A stretch of 6,844 bases of DNA from Nitrospirota bacterium (GTDB taxonomy: Bacteria; Nitrospinota; Nitrospinia; Nitrospinales; Nitrospinaceae), in contig QIDN01000220.1 in NCBI GenBank assembly GCA_003229345.1, positions 1-6,844 of the forward strand, given 5' to 3'. Made by a program: the position numbers and the translations under genes. Positions 5,312-6,844 of this stretch are shown here, piece after piece. The notes below the pieces were generated by a model. That model worked only from the letters and a program-made list of their open reading frames with translations, was not told the origin of the DNA and made no database searches. How positions within the stretch are numbered: the stretch's first letter is position 1; every line of letters starts with the position of its first letter.

Positions 5312-6157
5312 ATGAAAACTCACAGTAAAGATTACTATCAGGTTCTGGCAATCCATGAACAGGCCACGGAAGAGCAGATCAAAAAAGCCTACCGTCAGCT
5401 GGCCCTGGAACACCATCCCGACCGCAATCCCAACGATCCTCAAAGTGAGGACCGGTTCAAGGAAATCACCGAGGCCTATGGCGTCCTCATGGACCCGCTG
5501 AAACGTAAGGAATATGACCGGTTTCGAGCCAGCCCGTTCACCGGAACCCAGGAGGGACCTCAATTTCGCTACAGCCAGCAGGAGATATTCGAGAACATGT
5601 TCCGCCAGGGGTTCGGCCGGGACATATTCAATGACTTGAATACCGACTTCAAGCAGTCCGGTTTCCGCACCGGGCCGGATTTTTTCGGGCCCGTTTTTTT
5701 CGGCGCCGCCGGAGGAATTGCCAAGTTCCTGCGAATGGTTCCCGGCCCTATCGGAAAAATCGGAATGGGCCTATGGCTGTTAAGTTCCGTTGGCTCGTCC
5801 CTGTATGCTCTCAAAAAAAGGAGGCAGGCAGCTCAGGGAGATCCGAAATCCCAAACGCGAAAGAAGTCTTCTCCCTCATTGACGCATTCCATCAAAAACC
5901 TGTTCGCGAAACCCGGCGAGGATGCTTCCGGAAAAAATGATCCCAACCTGTATTACAACATTTCCATAACCCCGGTCGAAGCACAGTCGGGAGCCAAAAA
6001 GCAGATATCCTATCAGGTCGGGAAAAACGCCGAGAACCTCCAGGTCAGCATCCCTCCCGGAATTTCCTCCGGAAAAAAACTGCGCCTGCGCAAGAAAGGT
6101 TCTGTGGTCAATGAGCTACGGGGCGACCTGATCTTGACGGTGCAGGTTAAATCCTAA
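5312..6157 (+). CDS. Atypical J-domain protein (DnaJ/CbpA-like co-chaperone) with hydrophobic middle region and single C-terminal DnaJ domain
   Basis: This 281-residue protein carries an N-terminal J domain (about 7-71: DYYQVLAI, HPD at 35-37, FKEITEAYGVLMDP, KRKEYDRF). It should therefore stimulate the ATPase of an Hsp70 (DnaK). Residues 75-123 are linker-like, with FGRDIFNDL and several Phe/Gly. Residues 124-167 are hydrophobic (FFGPVFFGAAGG, then GMGLWLLSSVGSSLYAL) and end in KKRR, which looks like membrane insertion or association. A basic, Ser/Lys-rich spacer (168-208) leads to one beta domain (212-280: YYNISITPVEAQSG, VSIPPGISSGKKLRLR, LRGDLILTVQV) matching the last substrate-binding domain of DnaJ. 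The CxxCxGxG zinc repeats and the first C-terminal domain are missing, so it is shorter than DnaJ (~375) or CbpA (~306). No grpE or dnaK is adjacent, so it is probably a specialised partner. The client is unknown. Confidence 0.88.
   Translation: MKTHSKDYYQVLAIHEQATEEQIKKAYRQLALEHHPDRNPNDPQSEDRFKEITEAYGVLMDPLKRKEYDRFRASPFTGTQEGPQFRYSQQEIFENMFRQGFGRDIFNDLNTDFKQSGFRTGPDFFGPVFFGAAGGIAKFLRMVPGPIGKIGMGLWLLSSVGSSLYALKKRRQAAQGDPKSQTRKKSSPSLTHSIKNLFAKPGEDASGKNDPNLYYNISITPVEAQSGAKKQISYQVGKNAENLQVSIPPGISSGKKLRLRKKGSVVNELRGDLILTVQVKS
5671..5700 (+). terminator. Intrinsic-terminator-like hairpin inside the J-domain gene
   Basis: CGGGCC (5671-5676) pairs exactly with GGCCCG (5688-5693) across an 11-base loop, and seven T residues follow immediately (5694-5700). 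This has the form of a rho-independent terminator, but it lies in frame within the gene, coding GPDFFGPVFF at the start of the hydrophobic region. A translating ribosome would normally prevent folding, so it may act only when translation is poor, or not at all. Confidence 0.25.
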
Positions 6158-6194
6158 CGTGACCCAACAGTAGCGGAGCCTCTTAAATAGCCTA

Positions 6195-6844
6195 ATGCTA
6201 TACATTAATAAAATATCCTCATCGAGCCTAAAAATAATAGTTTTTTGTTCTATTTTAATGGGAATTATTTACCCCTCCTCCCCACTCCTCGCCCAGAAAA
6301 AGAAGGATCTGCCGGTTCCTGTCGGGGTGGCCAAGGCACGGGAAATTGCTACGCATTCCTCGTTTGAATATCCGGGTACGGTGCAAGCCTGGGCCACCAC
6401 TCAACTGGCTTCCGAAGTGGATGGACGAGTGAACAAATTGCTGTTCCAGGAGGGCCAATACGTGCGCAAGGGAACTCCTCTGGTCAAGCTTCGGATCGCT
6501 CCGCTGATCATCCAGCGAGATCTCGCGCAGGCCGAAAAAAAGTTGGTCGAGGCCCGACTTGAGGAACTGAACACCGGCACCCGTCCCGAGACTATCGGAG
6601 CGGCCAAATCCGCCGTCGAACAATCCAAGGCCAGGGTCCGGCTGGCCGACAACGAACTCAAGCGGATTAAAAGATTATACAAGGATGGGGTCCTCAGTCT
6701 CGACGAGTTTGATAAAGCCGATGCCCAGGCCCAAGCCGCCCGGGCGGAACTGGAAGAAAAGCAGTCGATACTGAACGAGCTCGTGGCCGGTCCTCGTGCT
6801 GAAAAAATGAAGCATGAGGAGGCCAATATCAAGGTCGCGGAGGC
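6195..6844 (+). CDS. RND/HlyD-type efflux periplasmic adaptor (membrane fusion protein), N-terminal 216 residues; 3' end outside window
   Basis: The frame from ATG 6195 stays open to the window edge. Adaptors of this family bridge an inner-membrane pump and an outer-membrane channel in drug, metal or solvent export. Residues 1-33 form a Sec signal peptide: hydrophobic IIVFCSILMGII, then PSSPLLA with likely cleavage before Q34. Mature residues begin KKKDLPVPVGVAKA. The lipoyl-like half motif is at about 57-99 (FEYPGTVQAW, LASEVDGRVNKLLFQEGQYVRKGTPLVKL). An Ala/Glu/Lys-rich coiled-coil hairpin follows from about 105, with LKRIKRLYKDGVLSLDEFDKA, the family's helix-turn region, and GPRAEKMKHEEANIKVAE. 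No upstream in-frame start exists before a stop at 6171. GGAG at 6175-6178 is 16 bases from the ATG, so the ribosome site is weak. The pump gene would be expected to the right. The gap to the J-domain gene is 37 bases. Confidence 0.92.
   Translation, partial: MLYINKISSSSLKIIVFCSILMGIIYPSSPLLAQKKKDLPVPVGVAKAREIATHSSFEYPGTVQAWATTQLASEVDGRVNKLLFQEGQYVRKGTPLVKLRIAPLIIQRDLAQAEKKLVEARLEELNTGTRPETIGAAKSAVEQSKARVRLADNELKRIKRLYKDGVLSLDEFDKADAQAQAARAELEEKQSILNELVAGPRAEKMKHEEANIKVAE

Noticed and set aside
5813..5825. A7 followed by GGAGG in the J-domain gene, possible programmed frameshift or internal ribosome site
   Set aside because: In the reading frame it is AAA AAA AGG AGG, which is not a tandem-slip heptamer. 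The -1 frame ends after about 40 codons with no recognisable product, no start codon follows at the right distance, and the zero frame continues into a good DnaJ C-terminal domain.

Overview
The window looks like ordinary chromosome from a Gram-negative-type (diderm) bacterium of medium GC content. The diderm reading rests on a signal-peptide-bearing periplasmic adaptor (membrane fusion protein) at the right edge. The left edge holds a DapL-like aminotransferase, which suggests the one-step diaminopimelate route to lysine and cell wall. The style of several proteins is compatible with Nitrospinota, Nitrospirota or a deltaproteobacterial lineage, but I cannot place the organism firmly from sequence alone. 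I see no mobile element, CRISPR array, tRNA or rRNA.

Left block, + strand (1-1007): the C-terminal part of a PLP-dependent aminotransferase, then folK (folate pathway) 20 bases later. The folK ribosome binding site lies inside a small perfect hairpin directly before its ATG. Middle block, - strand (996-4579): a tight cluster read as tmk, ubiX, cysteine desulfurase, thiI. Two junctions are ATGA overlaps and one is a 19-base gap, so the four genes are very probably one operon. Desulfurase and thiI form an obvious sulfur-transfer pair. The desulfurase makes an enzyme-bound persulfide and ThiI, which here lacks the rhodanese domain, would use it for tRNA 4-thiouridine and possibly thiamine thiazole. 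tmk (dTDP synthesis) and ubiX (prenylated FMN synthesis) are unrelated housekeeping functions. thiI and folK converge and overlap tail to tail by 12 bases.

An AT-rich divergent intergenic region (about 4580-4762) separates this operon from the right block and holds promoter-like sequences for both directions and a 9-base direct repeat. Right block, + strand (4763 to end): an unrecognised 177-residue membrane-anchored protein, an atypical J-domain protein with a hydrophobic middle and a single C-terminal beta domain, and the first 216 residues of an RND-type periplasmic adaptor. Gaps of 15 and 37 bases suggest co-transcription. The least explained part is the membrane protein/J-protein pair. 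A terminator-like hairpin with a T7 tract lies inside the J-protein gene. Most of the rest is well-known core metabolism.
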